Shown: piece by piece, positions 27,897 through 36,292 of the stretch | Position numbering within the stretch: position 1 is the stretch's first letter | Layout of the letters: each line of letters opens with the position of its first letter | DNA from: CBDVBE01 sp964543525 | GTDB taxonomy: Bacteria; Fibrobacterota; Chitinivibrionia; Chitinivibrionales; JANQEN01 | Assembly (NCBI GenBank): GCA_964543525.1 | Contig: CAZIYW010000013.1 | Span: 1-64,000, forward strand | Length of the DNA: 64,000 nucleotides | Direction: 5' to 3' | Notes under the pieces: generated by a model | The model's input: the letters and a program-made list of their open reading frames with translations, nothing else | Database searches by the model: none | What the model was told of the DNA's origin: nothing | Translations under genes and position numbers: made by a program

Positions 27897-28240
27897 GAAC
27901 TAATCCTTTCTCCAGAATTAATTTTTCGTTAAAACAGCTGAAGAAATAATATAATTATTTTGATAGCATAATTGCCCGGTATTTATTATAAAGTGTAAAA
28001 GATACACACTTTTCTCTATATTATGCAAATTATTTATATTATTTTATACTTTTCGCAACTATAAGTGAGCTGGAATACAGAAACCATTAAAAATCAGAAT
28101 AATTCTATTTCTTGCCTCATTTCGTTATTTTACATATATTTCGTTCATCGTTTACCTGATAATGTATACTTTAATATTGTTACATATAATATTGAAAGTA
28201 ACACTAATTCTTAACCCTCCTTGCAAGATGATATATTATT
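27897..28240. promoter_or_regulatory. Divergent control region etfB / icmF
   Basis: 344 AT-rich bases between two divergent transcription units. It must hold promoters for both. Its clearest feature is the inverted repeat at 27990-28012. No RNA gene or riboswitch was recognised, although a B12-dependent enzyme follows; the cobalamin riboswitch B12-box pattern was not seen. Confidence 0.55.
27990..28012. promoter_or_regulatory. Candidate operator in the etfB-icmF divergent region
   Basis: AAAGTGT, nine bases, ACACTTT: perfect seven-base arms. The position, about 95 bases upstream of etfB and 230 bases upstream of icmF, suits a shared operator. The XRE-cupin gene at 35711-36265 in the same locus is a possible cognate regulator (inference). 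Confidence 0.4.
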
Positions 28241-31200
28241 ATGATTATTACAGAAAAATATACGCTTAAGAATCATGTACGTGTCGTTACTGCTGCGTCG
28301 CTCTTTGACGGGCATGATGCCGCGATTAACGTTATCCGCCGTTTACTTCAGGAAACGGGTGCTGAAGTGATTCACCTTGGTCACAACCGATCGGTTGAGG
28401 AAATTGTCAACTGTGCGGTACAGGAGGATGTACAGGCAATCGGCGTCACCTCCTATCAGGGCGGTCATATAGAATTCTTTACCTATATGTATGATCTGCT
28501 CCGGGAAAAGGGCTGCGTTCACATAAAAATATTCGGCGGCGGCGGAGGGGTTATCCTTCCCGAGGAAATGGAACAACTGCACGCTTATGGTATCTGCAGA
28601 ATCTATTCTCCCGACGACGGCAGGGAGATGGGACTCCAGGGGATGATAAACGATATGCTGGAGAAATGTGACTTCCCCGCCGACGGCAACGTTACTATAC
28701 AGATTAAAAATCTTGCAAAGGGAGATATTAATACTATTGCGCGGTTGATTTCCCTTGCGGAAAACAAGCCGGATATCGCCGCCGGAATCCTTGCCGATGT
28801 CAGAAAGAGTGCTTCACAGAAAGCGATACCGGTTCTCGGGGTCACCGGCACCGGCGGATCGGGTAAATCCTCCCTTGTTGATGAGCTTGTGCGGCGCTGG
28901 TTGATTGACTTTCCCGAAAAAACCATTGCGATTATATCAATAGACCCGTCAAAGCGGAAAACCGGCGGTGCCCTGCTGGGCGATCGGATACGTATGAATG
29001 CCATCAATAATCCGCGGGTATACATGCGCTCCCTTGCCATGCGGCAATCGAGTCCGGCAATGCCGGACTGCGTGCATGATGTTGTTGCAATTGTAAAAGC
29101 AGCTGGGTATGATTGTGTAATAATAGAGACACCCGGTATCGGCCAGTCCGATACCGCGATTGTCGATTACAGCGACCTTTCTCTCTATGTCATGACCCCT
29201 GAATATGGTGCGGCTACCCAGCTGGAAAAGATAGACATGCTCGATTTCGCCGATATTGTTGCTCTGAATAAATCCGACAAGCGCGGAGCAGCCGATGCAT
29301 TGCGGGATGTTAAGAAACAATACGCCCGGGCGCGCCGACGCTTTCATGATGATCCCGATACACTTCCCGTATTCGGAACCATTGCATCGCAATTTAACGA
29401 TCCCGGAGTCAATCGCCTTTACAAAGCAATCATTGACGCCCTGAACACCCATGACAAATATACCCTTGAGTCAACCATGACAATAACCGATGAGATGTCG
29501 GAAAAATTATTTATTATTCCTCCGAACAGAACACGATACCTCTCTGAAATTGCCGACGCCATCAGGGAGTATAATGCCTGGACCGAGGAGCAGGCCGATA
29601 CTGCGCAGCATCTGCAGGGTATACGGCAGACCATTGACATGCTGAGTAAAAAGGACGCAGCGGCAAACGGAGAACTGTATGAAACCCTGCAACAGAAATA
29701 CGCCGATGTTGAATCAAATCTGACACCGGAGAACCGGGAAATATTAAATCAATGGGAGAAGAAAACACAATCGTACAAAGATGACATATATTCCTATATG
29801 GTCCGGGATACAAAGATCGACGTTACCACCCATACCGAGTCACTGTCACACCTGCGGATACCGAAAATTGCATTACCAAAATATAAAGGCTGGGGAGATA
29901 TACTCAAATGGAATCTGCGTGAAAATGTACCCGGAGAATTCCCCTTTGCCGCCGGTGTATACCCGTTCAGGCGCGAAGGTGAAGACCCGACGCGCATGTT
30001 TGCCGGTGAAGGCGGGCCCGAGCGTACCAATAAACGATTTCACTATATTTCCCTGGGCATGCCGGCCAAACGCCTGTCAACAGCATTTGATTCGGTTACT
30101 CTCTACGGTGAGAATCCGTCGAGCCGTCCAGACATTTACGGCAAGATCGGTAATTCCGGTGTATCGGTTTCCTGCCTTGATGATGCGAAAAAGCTCTATT
30201 CCGGCTTTAACCTGGTTGATCCGAAGACATCGGTATCAATGACCATTAACGGCCCAGGCCCTATTATGACCGCCTATTTCATGAATACGGCTATTGACCA
30301 GCAATGCGAACTATACATAAAAGAACAGGGGCTTGAGAAAAAAGTTACCAGGCAGATTGAAGACTTTTATAAGGAAACGGGCACACAGCGACCAAAGTAT
30401 CAAGGTGAGTTGCCGGAAGGAAACGACGGACTGGGATTACTGCTTTTAGGAACAACCGGGGATCGGGTGCTGCCGAAAGAGGTATATGAGAAAATAAAGG
30501 CGGACGCCTTGAGCAGAGTCAGAGGAACCGTACAGTCGGATATTCTGAAAGAGGATCAGGCGCAGAACACCTGTATCTACTCAACCGATTTTGCCCTGAA
30601 ATTAATGGGTGACGTACAGGAATATTTTATTAAAAATAACGTCAGAAATTTCTACTCCGTATCCATATCGGGCTACCATATCGCCGAAGCCGGGGCCAAT
30701 CCAATATCCCAGCTCGCCTTTACCCTGTCCAACGGCTTTACTTATGTGGAATACTACAAATCACGCGGTATGGATGTCAATAAATTCGCGCCGAATCTCT
30801 CCTTTTTCTTTTCAAACGGTATCGATCCCGAATACTCGGTACTGGGCAGAGTTGCAAGACTCATCTGGGCAAAAGCAATGAAGCTCAAGTACCATGCGGA
30901 TGAGCGCTCCCAGAAACTGAAATACCATATTCAAACCTCAGGCCGCTCACTGCACGCACAGGAAATTGATTTCAACGATATCCGCACCACCCTGCAGGCG
31001 CTGTATGCCATCTATGACAACTGCAACTCACTGCACACCAACTCCTACGATGAGGCGATAACTACACCGACGGAAGAATCGGTGCGCAGAGCCATGGCCA
31101 TACAATTAATTATCAACCATGAGCTGGGCCTGGCGAAAAATCAGAACCCGTTGCAGGGAGCATTCATTATTGAAGAGCTTACCGAACTGGTTGAAGAAGC

Positions 31201-31621
31201 GGTCTTACTGGAATTCGACCGTATCACGGAGCGGGGAGGTGTACTCGGCGCTATGGAGACCATGTATCAGCGGAGTAAGATACAGGAGGAATCACTCTAC
31301 TATGAGACCCTGAAACACTCCGGGGAACTTCCCATTATGGGAGTAAATACATTCCTGTCATCCAAAGGCTCCCCCACGGTTATCCCCGGTGAGGTGATCC
31401 GGGCAACTGAGGAGGAAAAACAGTATCAGATAGCCATGCTGGAAGAGCTGCACACGACCTATGCTGATATCGCTCCACGCAAACTGAAAGAACTGCATAA
31501 CACCGCAATTAACAATAAGAATGTATTCGAAAGTCTGATGGAGGTATCAAAATATTGCTCAATAGGTCAGATTACCAACGAATTATTCAATGTTGGCGGG
31601 CAGTACCGAAGAAATATGTAA
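28241..31621 (+). CDS. icmF: Fused isobutyryl-CoA mutase IcmF
   Basis: IcmF is an adenosylcobalamin enzyme interconverting isobutyryl-CoA and n-butyryl-CoA, fused to its own G-protein chaperone. The 1126-residue chain has the B12-binding domain first (about 12-145), with the base-off motif SLFDGHDAAINVIRR. Next is the MeaB/ArgK-type GTPase (about 190-420): Walker A GTGGSGKSS near residue 202 and NKSD. The mutase barrel runs from about 570 to 1090: YPFRREGEDPTRMFAGEG, HYISLGMPAKRLSTAFDSV, NGPGPIMTAYFMNTAIDQQ and SFFFSNGIDPEYSVLGR. Domain order and length match IcmF rather than methylmalonyl-CoA mutase. First gene of the rightward unit. The ribosome-binding site is weak. Confidence 0.95.
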   Translation: MIITEKYTLKNHVRVVTAASLFDGHDAAINVIRRLLQETGAEVIHLGHNRSVEEIVNCAVQEDVQAIGVTSYQGGHIEFFTYMYDLLREKGCVHIKIFGGGGGVILPEEMEQLHAYGICRIYSPDDGREMGLQGMINDMLEKCDFPADGNVTIQIKNLAKGDINTIARLISLAENKPDIAAGILADVRKSASQKAIPVLGVTGTGGSGKSSLVDELVRRWLIDFPEKTIAIISIDPSKRKTGGALLGDRIRMNAINNPRVYMRSLAMRQSSPAMPDCVHDVVAIVKAAGYDCVIIETPGIGQSDTAIVDYSDLSLYVMTPEYGAATQLEKIDMLDFADIVALNKSDKRGAADALRDVKKQYARARRRFHDDPDTLPVFGTIASQFNDPGVNRLYKAIIDALNTHDKYTLESTMTITDEMSEKLFIIPPNRTRYLSEIADAIREYNAWTEEQADTAQHLQGIRQTIDMLSKKDAAANGELYETLQQKYADVESNLTPENREILNQWEKKTQSYKDDIYSYMVRDTKIDVTTHTESLSHLRIPKIALPKYKGWGDILKWNLRENVPGEFPFAAGVYPFRREGEDPTRMFAGEGGPERTNKRFHYISLGMPAKRLSTAFDSVTLYGENPSSRPDIYGKIGNSGVSVSCLDDAKKLYSGFNLVDPKTSVSMTINGPGPIMTAYFMNTAIDQQCELYIKEQGLEKKVTRQIEDFYKETGTQRPKYQGELPEGNDGLGLLLLGTTGDRVLPKEVYEKIKADALSRVRGTVQSDILKEDQAQNTCIYSTDFALKLMGDVQEYFIKNNVRNFYSVSISGYHIAEAGANPISQLAFTLSNGFTYVEYYKSRGMDVNKFAPNLSFFFSNGIDPEYSVLGRVARLIWAKAMKLKYHADERSQKLKYHIQTSGRSLHAQEIDFNDIRTTLQALYAIYDNCNSLHTNSYDEAITTPTEESVRRAMAIQLIINHELGLAKNQNPLQGAFIIEELTELVEEAVLLEFDRITERGGVLGAMETMYQRSKIQEESLYYETLKHSGELPIMGVNTFLSSKGSPTVIPGEVIRATEEEKQYQIAMLEELHTTYADIAPRKLKELHNTAINNKNVFESLMEVSKYCSIGQITNELFNVGGQYRRNM

Positions 31622-31797
31622 AGTAGATAACGATGAATATCGATTGACGACCACGACTACAACCGGATGCACGCTCGGTTGGGAGTCTGTAATATTGAAT
31701 TTTGAATATCGAAGCGAGCGCCGGATGCGCGGGAATGGTGATAATACCCGCACCGGCTGAAATGAGATAACGCTGTCAATTATACCGGTTAAAAGTA
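31622..31797. other. Spacer after icmF with a GC-rich hairpin
   Basis: No gene. A GCGGGAAT ... ATACCCGC inverted repeat lies near 31718-31752, without a T run, so at most a weak attenuator or processing site. Confidence 0.3.
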
Positions 31798-32892
31798 ATG
31801 TCTGAATTACGATTTGATGAGCGCGATACCATGTTTTCCCGGAATGAGCTGCAGCCGGGAACGCAGGCCTACGAAGAATATTACCGTATCCATCCGGAAA
31901 AGAAACCTCTCGACGACAAGTTCCGTGAGCTGCCTGGAATACTCTCCCCACTGTCCCGTGAAGCCGATCCGGTTATATATGCTTCAGCCAATTCCAATTT
32001 TTCATTTATTGACAATATGCAGCGGCTTGTTGACGGGCCGGTAGCGGTTGACCGGGTGCCGCTCTCAACCGAAGACATCACCCGATATCTTAAAACCTGG
32101 ATACTGAAACTCGGTGCACATTCGGTCGGCATCACAGAACTGAAAGAATACCATATCTACACGGTCGGCGGACGTAATAAACGCTATGGTATACCCATAA
32201 AACTCCGTCATAAATATGCCCTGGTGTATACCGTGGAAATGGATGCGGAGATGATAGCAAGCGCACCTGCCGCACCGACTATCATGGAATCGGCACAGCA
32301 GTATTTACGAGCCGGTACTATTGCAATACAGGTTGCCATGTTCCTTCGCTCCCTGGGTTATTCCGCACGCGCACATATTGATGCCAATTATCAGGTTGTC
32401 GCGCCCTCCTTAGCCAGCGACGCCGGCCTGGGTGAAGTTGGACGGATGAGTATTCTCATGACACCGAAACTCGGCCCGAGATGCAGACTTGGTGTCATTA
32501 CCACCGAGCTGCCGCTCATCTGCGACACGAAAAAAACGTATAATTCAATTATCGACTTCTGTAACCGCTGTAAAAAATGCGCTGTTGTCTGCCCCAGCCA
32601 GGCAATCTCATATACCGACAGAACCGAGGAGCACGGTATCCTCCGCTGGAAAATCAATCATGAAAAATGTTTCACCTACTGGTGCAAAGCGGGAACCGAC
32701 TGCGCCCGCTGCATGGCGGTCTGTCCCTATTCGTACCCGCAAACATTCCTGCATAACACCGTGCGCTTTCTGGTCAGACATTTTTCACTATTCAGAAAAG
32801 TTGCCCCGTTTCTGGACACACTCTTTTACGGGAAAAAACCGCCTCCCAAGCCGTTACGTGAATGGCAGAAAGTGAAAACCGGTGATGATTAA
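31798..32892 (+). CDS. Reductive-dehalogenase-like / QueG-like Fe-S protein
   Basis: A 364-residue cytoplasmic protein whose C-terminal half resembles the catalytic and ferredoxin region of corrinoid reductive dehalogenases and epoxyqueuosine reductase. It has LKTWILKLGAHSVGITEL, a long alpha/beta region with APSLASDAGLGEVGRMSILMTPK, then cluster motifs CNRCKKCAVVCPSQAI (about 259-274) and CFTYWCKAGTDCARCMAVCPYSYP (about 298-321). No Tat signal and no membrane anchor gene follow, so it is unlikely to be a respiratory dehalogenase. The spacing in the second motif is unusual. It lies between two acyl-CoA metabolism genes, 176 bases after icmF. The start is uncertain: ATG 31798 has no clear ribosome-binding site, and an ATG at 31828 is possible. 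Confidence 0.75.
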   Translation: MSELRFDERDTMFSRNELQPGTQAYEEYYRIHPEKKPLDDKFRELPGILSPLSREADPVIYASANSNFSFIDNMQRLVDGPVAVDRVPLSTEDITRYLKTWILKLGAHSVGITELKEYHIYTVGGRNKRYGIPIKLRHKYALVYTVEMDAEMIASAPAAPTIMESAQQYLRAGTIAIQVAMFLRSLGYSARAHIDANYQVVAPSLASDAGLGEVGRMSILMTPKLGPRCRLGVITTELPLICDTKKTYNSIIDFCNRCKKCAVVCPSQAISYTDRTEEHGILRWKINHEKCFTYWCKAGTDCARCMAVCPYSYPQTFLHNTVRFLVRHFSLFRKVAPFLDTLFYGKKPPPKPLREWQKVKTGDD

Positions 32893-33035
32893 AATTACCG
32901 CGTATACATCCCTTACTGTTTGCAAAGCACTATCGGTAAGTTATTTTATTTCTGACATAAATTCAGCACTCACCAAGGTGTATTACCGATATGTTGTAAC
33001 ACAGCGAAACACCACGGCAGAGGAGTATCTGCATC

Positions 33036-35153
33036 ATGCCGGACAATAGAAACCGCATCAGGAAAAATGACTCAGGAATATTACAGGCTGTAACCGATTT
33101 GGTGGAAATAGCCGGCGGACTTAAGACGTCAACCGTTGTTATTGCCGGCGGACACCGTATTGAAGATCTCCGTCTTGTCGAGTCAGCGCGTGATCACGGT
33201 ATAGTTGACCGTATCATCCTGGTCGGTAATGCGGACAGAATCTCCCGCGCCGTAGAAACCGCCGGAATTGAAATTGCCCCGAAGGACATTGTTGCAACTG
33301 AAAACGACGATGAAACGGCCGCTGCAACCGTAAAGCTTATCCGGTCCGGAAAAGTGGATATTGTCCTGAAAGGACACATATCAACCCCTATTATCAACCG
33401 CCACATGCTTACGTTACCGACGCGATCAACGGTCAATCTGGCAACGGTTTTTGAAGCGTCCCCTGTTGCCGGCGGCAGACCCATGCTGATGACCGACGCC
33501 GGCGTAACCACAGTCTGTAACTTCGGACGTATGGTTGACCTGATTAACAACTCTGTCGAGGTTGCGCAGGTAGTCATGGGTATAAAAAAACCGCGGGTGG
33601 CGGTGCTCTCGGCAAATGAAAAACAGATACCGTCACTGCCGTCCACGTGGATTGGTAAGATGCTTTCCGAGCGGCAATGGCCTGATGCCGTTGTATACGG
33701 CCCTCTCTCTTTTGATCTGGCAGTTGATCCCGAATCAGTAGCGGTAAAAGGACTGCCCGATTACGGCAACGCCCTCTCAGTAGCAGGGCAAGCGGATATT
33801 CTTGTCTGCCCGGGAATCGATTCCGCCAATATCCTGTATAAAACACTCACGTCGATGACGAAATACGGCCAGGCTTCCATGGCCGGCATCACCGTTGGTT
33901 TTCCGGTACCCTATATTATACTTTCACGGGCAGACCCTATCGAAACCAGCCTTCTGTCAATTGCCCTGTGCAGTATCTATGCACAACGTATGGCTACCCG
34001 TAAAGCCGGTAAAAAAATATCTGAAAAATCAAAATCCATACCCCGCCACCGGGTGCTGGTTTTCAATCCCGGTTCCACCTCAATCAAACTGGCACTCTTT
34101 GAAAATGATCAAAGTGTAAAAGAAAAGGAGATACGATATACCATTTCACCGGTAAACACACCTGATGCTATGCAAACGGTTATTGACGAGATTACTGCTC
34201 TGATATACAAGACACTGGACGTCTGTAATGCAGGAACCATTGATGCAATAGCCGCCCGCGGCGGATTCCTGCCGCGTCCCGGGAAAAAATTGTCCGGCGG
34301 AACCTATAGCATTGCACAAAAGAAACAAGGTAAAATCCGCATTGATAAAACACTGGTTTCAGCTATTGTATACAGACCAGAAAAATGGCACGCCAGTAAT
34401 GTCGGCATTCCCGTCGCCGCCCGTCTGGCGGAGGAACTGAAAATACCGGCCTATACCGTTGATCCTGTTGTAGTCGATGAGTTCTCCCCTGAAGCAGAAT
34501 TATCGGGCTATGCTTCGATACCGCGCAGGAGTACCGCTCACGCACTCAGTGTGCGAGCCGCTGCAAAGAAAGCCGCAGGGATAATCAACCGTCCGCTGAA
34601 AGATATCAACCTGGTCGTGGCCCATATGGGTGGAGGTATTACTGTCGCTGCGGTGAAAAAGGGGAAGATAATCGATAATAACATAGCGCTCCTGGGCGAA
34701 GGACCCTTCACGCCACAGCGTACCGGAGGATTGCCCATAGACGGCCTTATCGATCTCTGTTACTCCGGTCTGTTTACACGCGAGCAACTTATTGAAGAGC
34801 TTACCAAACAGGGAGGATTGCAGTCCTATCTGGGCGAGTACCGTATGGAGCTTCTTGAAAAGAAAATCGCTCAGGGAGATACAAAAACAGAGACGGCAGT
34901 CACGGCAATGGTATATCAGATCGCAAAGGAAATCGGCGCACAGTTTGTTGCCGCCGGGTGTGATGTTGAAGCGATTATCCTTACCGGCGGACTGGTTCGA
35001 AGCAGGTATATCCGTGACAGTCTGCGTCACCGTATTTCGAGACTGGCGCCGGTGTTCATCTTTCAGGAATCCCTTGAGATGGCAGCCCTCGCCGCAGGTG
35101 CAATCAATGCATTGACAGGACAGACTAAACCGCATCGTTATCGGAAACCATAA
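33036..35153 (+). CDS. Fused phosphate butyryltransferase - butyrate kinase
   Basis: One 705-residue chain joins two enzymes that are normally separate. Residues 1-325 are phosphate acetyl/butyryltransferase-like (GKVDIVLKGHISTP, ASPVAGGRPMLMTDAGV, SANEKQIPS, ADILVCPGIDSANILYKTL). Residues from about 337 are a full butyrate kinase of the ASKHA fold: VLVFNPGSTSIKLALFEND, AARGGFLPRP, VAHMGGGITVAAVKKG, GEGPFTPQRTGGLP and IILTGGLVRSRYI, ending shortly after GAINALTGQ. It would convert acyl-CoA plus phosphate to acyl phosphate and then to acid plus ATP, or the reverse for activation. AGAGGAG precedes the ATG. No frameshift at the junction; a Lys/Ser-rich linker (about 322-336) joins the parts. Confidence 0.9.
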   Translation: MPDNRNRIRKNDSGILQAVTDLVEIAGGLKTSTVVIAGGHRIEDLRLVESARDHGIVDRIILVGNADRISRAVETAGIEIAPKDIVATENDDETAAATVKLIRSGKVDIVLKGHISTPIINRHMLTLPTRSTVNLATVFEASPVAGGRPMLMTDAGVTTVCNFGRMVDLINNSVEVAQVVMGIKKPRVAVLSANEKQIPSLPSTWIGKMLSERQWPDAVVYGPLSFDLAVDPESVAVKGLPDYGNALSVAGQADILVCPGIDSANILYKTLTSMTKYGQASMAGITVGFPVPYIILSRADPIETSLLSIALCSIYAQRMATRKAGKKISEKSKSIPRHRVLVFNPGSTSIKLALFENDQSVKEKEIRYTISPVNTPDAMQTVIDEITALIYKTLDVCNAGTIDAIAARGGFLPRPGKKLSGGTYSIAQKKQGKIRIDKTLVSAIVYRPEKWHASNVGIPVAARLAEELKIPAYTVDPVVVDEFSPEAELSGYASIPRRSTAHALSVRAAAKKAAGIINRPLKDINLVVAHMGGGITVAAVKKGKIIDNNIALLGEGPFTPQRTGGLPIDGLIDLCYSGLFTREQLIEELTKQGGLQSYLGEYRMELLEKKIAQGDTKTETAVTAMVYQIAKEIGAQFVAAGCDVEAIILTGGLVRSRYIRDSLRHRISRLAPVFIFQESLEMAALAAGAINALTGQTKPHRYRKP

Positions 35154-35168
35154 CAGGAGCGTTTCACC

Positions 35169-35660
35169 ATGAAAAAAAGTTCAGGTAAAAAATATCACTG
35201 GGTATTCAGGGTCCATCTGGTTGACCGTGCGGGAGCCCTCACCAGTATTGCCTCAGCGTTCAGCAATGAAGGTATTAATATCAATACAATCGTGGGACAC
35301 GGGTTCGAAAAAAATGCATCTGTTGAAGGAAGTTTGGTGATTACTTTTTACTGCACCCGGGAAGAAAAGGATATTATGGCGCGAAAGATAAAACGGCTGA
35401 GCAAGGTAATCGATCTTGAAGAGCGTCCCTATGATTCCCATAAACTGCGGAAGTCGGTTATCATGCTTACCGAAAGTAAATTACAACCGCCCGATGTTGC
35501 CGGGAAAGAATTCTTTTTAACGTGCGAGCTTGTTAATAACGATTCACACGGCTGGACCTATTTTCTGGCCGGCTCACCCAGCGATCTCGATCCGGTGCTG
35601 CGCAAGCTGGAAACCGGCGGTACTGTAAAAGATATTGTGTATTCAATTGTTAGCCTCTAA
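35169..35660 (+). CDS. ACT-domain regulatory protein
   Basis: A 163-residue protein with an N-terminal ACT domain (WVFRVHLVDRAGALTSIASAF, then NINTIVGHGF), similar to acetolactate synthase small-subunit ACT modules, and a second weaker ACT-like half. ACT domains bind small ligands such as amino acids. No enzyme domain is attached. It starts 15 bases after the kinase fusion with AGGAG nine bases ahead. Branched-chain amino acid sensing would fit a locus handling isobutyryl-CoA, the valine product, but this is inference. Confidence 0.8.
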   Translation: MKKSSGKKYHWVFRVHLVDRAGALTSIASAFSNEGININTIVGHGFEKNASVEGSLVITFYCTREEKDIMARKIKRLSKVIDLEERPYDSHKLRKSVIMLTESKLQPPDVAGKEFFLTCELVNNDSHGWTYFLAGSPSDLDPVLRKLETGGTVKDIVYSIVSL

Positions 35661-35710
35661 TAAAACCGCCATCTTTCTTATATGTCAACTGTTGCAAAAA
35701 AGGAGCATAT

Positions 35711-36265
35711 ATGCCGAAAACCGACAACTTCTCCGAAAAAATGAAAAAACTCCGTAAAAAAAAGAAAGTCAGCCTCGAAAAACTGGCAAAGGAGACAGGA
35801 TACCCGGAATCATATCTTGCACAGATTGAAAACAATGAAATACATGCACCGGTATCTGTTATCTTCTCCGTTTCACAGGCCCTGTCAATTGCGTCTGAAG
35901 ATTTCCTTTCCACAAAAAAAGAAATCAGGAGTAAGCGAAAAGTAATTAGACAGAGACGGGAAGGCTTTAAAAAACGTGCGGAGAATTACTCCTACCAGGT
36001 ACTGACACCTCTGGGTTCCAAAAAACATCTCAACGCGTTTAAAGTTACTATTGAACCGCAACGGGAACACAACATGGTTGAGTATCACCATCCCGGCGAA
36101 GAGTTTATCTATGTCCTCTCGGGAAATCTGAAACTTGAGGTCGGCAGAAACACCTATTCCCTGAAACAGAATGAAAGCATCCATTTTGACTCGTCAAAAA
36201 TGCATAAGCTCTGGAATACCTCTAAAAAATCCACGGTTATTCTTGTCGCAACCTATTCTCCGTAA
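35711..36265 (+). CDS. XRE-family regulator with C-terminal cupin domain
   Basis: A 184-residue transcription factor: an N-terminal HTH_XRE domain (MKKLRKKKKVSLEKLAKETG, then SYLAQIENNE), a basic linker, and a C-terminal cupin_2 domain (HNMVEYHHPGEEFIYVLSGNLKLEVG, LKQNESIHFDS). This architecture is common for regulators of acyl-CoA or amino acid catabolism. AAAAAAGGAG precedes the ATG. Its place inside the icmF-acyl-CoA dehydrogenase unit makes it the likely local regulator. Confidence 0.92.
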   Translation: MPKTDNFSEKMKKLRKKKKVSLEKLAKETGYPESYLAQIENNEIHAPVSVIFSVSQALSIASEDFLSTKKEIRSKRKVIRQRREGFKKRAENYSYQVLTPLGSKKHLNAFKVTIEPQREHNMVEYHHPGEEFIYVLSGNLKLEVGRNTYSLKQNESIHFDSSKMHKLWNTSKKSTVILVATYSP

Positions 36266-36292
36266 AAACTGACTATACAAAGGTGACAGCCT

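Noticed and set aside
27897..28240. Cobalamin riboswitch upstream of icmF
   Set aside because: No B12-box-like conserved stretch was recognised; the region is AT-rich with a simple dyad.
28241..31621. Methylmalonyl-CoA mutase
   Set aside because: The domain order B12-binding, G-protein, mutase in one chain is specific to the IcmF group; methylmalonyl-CoA mutase has the B12 domain at its C-terminus.
31798..32892. Respiratory reductive dehalogenase (rdhA)
   Set aside because: No Tat signal, no rdhB-like anchor nearby and a different gene context, so respiration on halogenated compounds is not supported.
34500..35135. 211-codon minus-strand frame inside the kinase fusion
   Set aside because: Antisense shadow of the butyrate kinase domain, which has all expected motifs on the plus strand.
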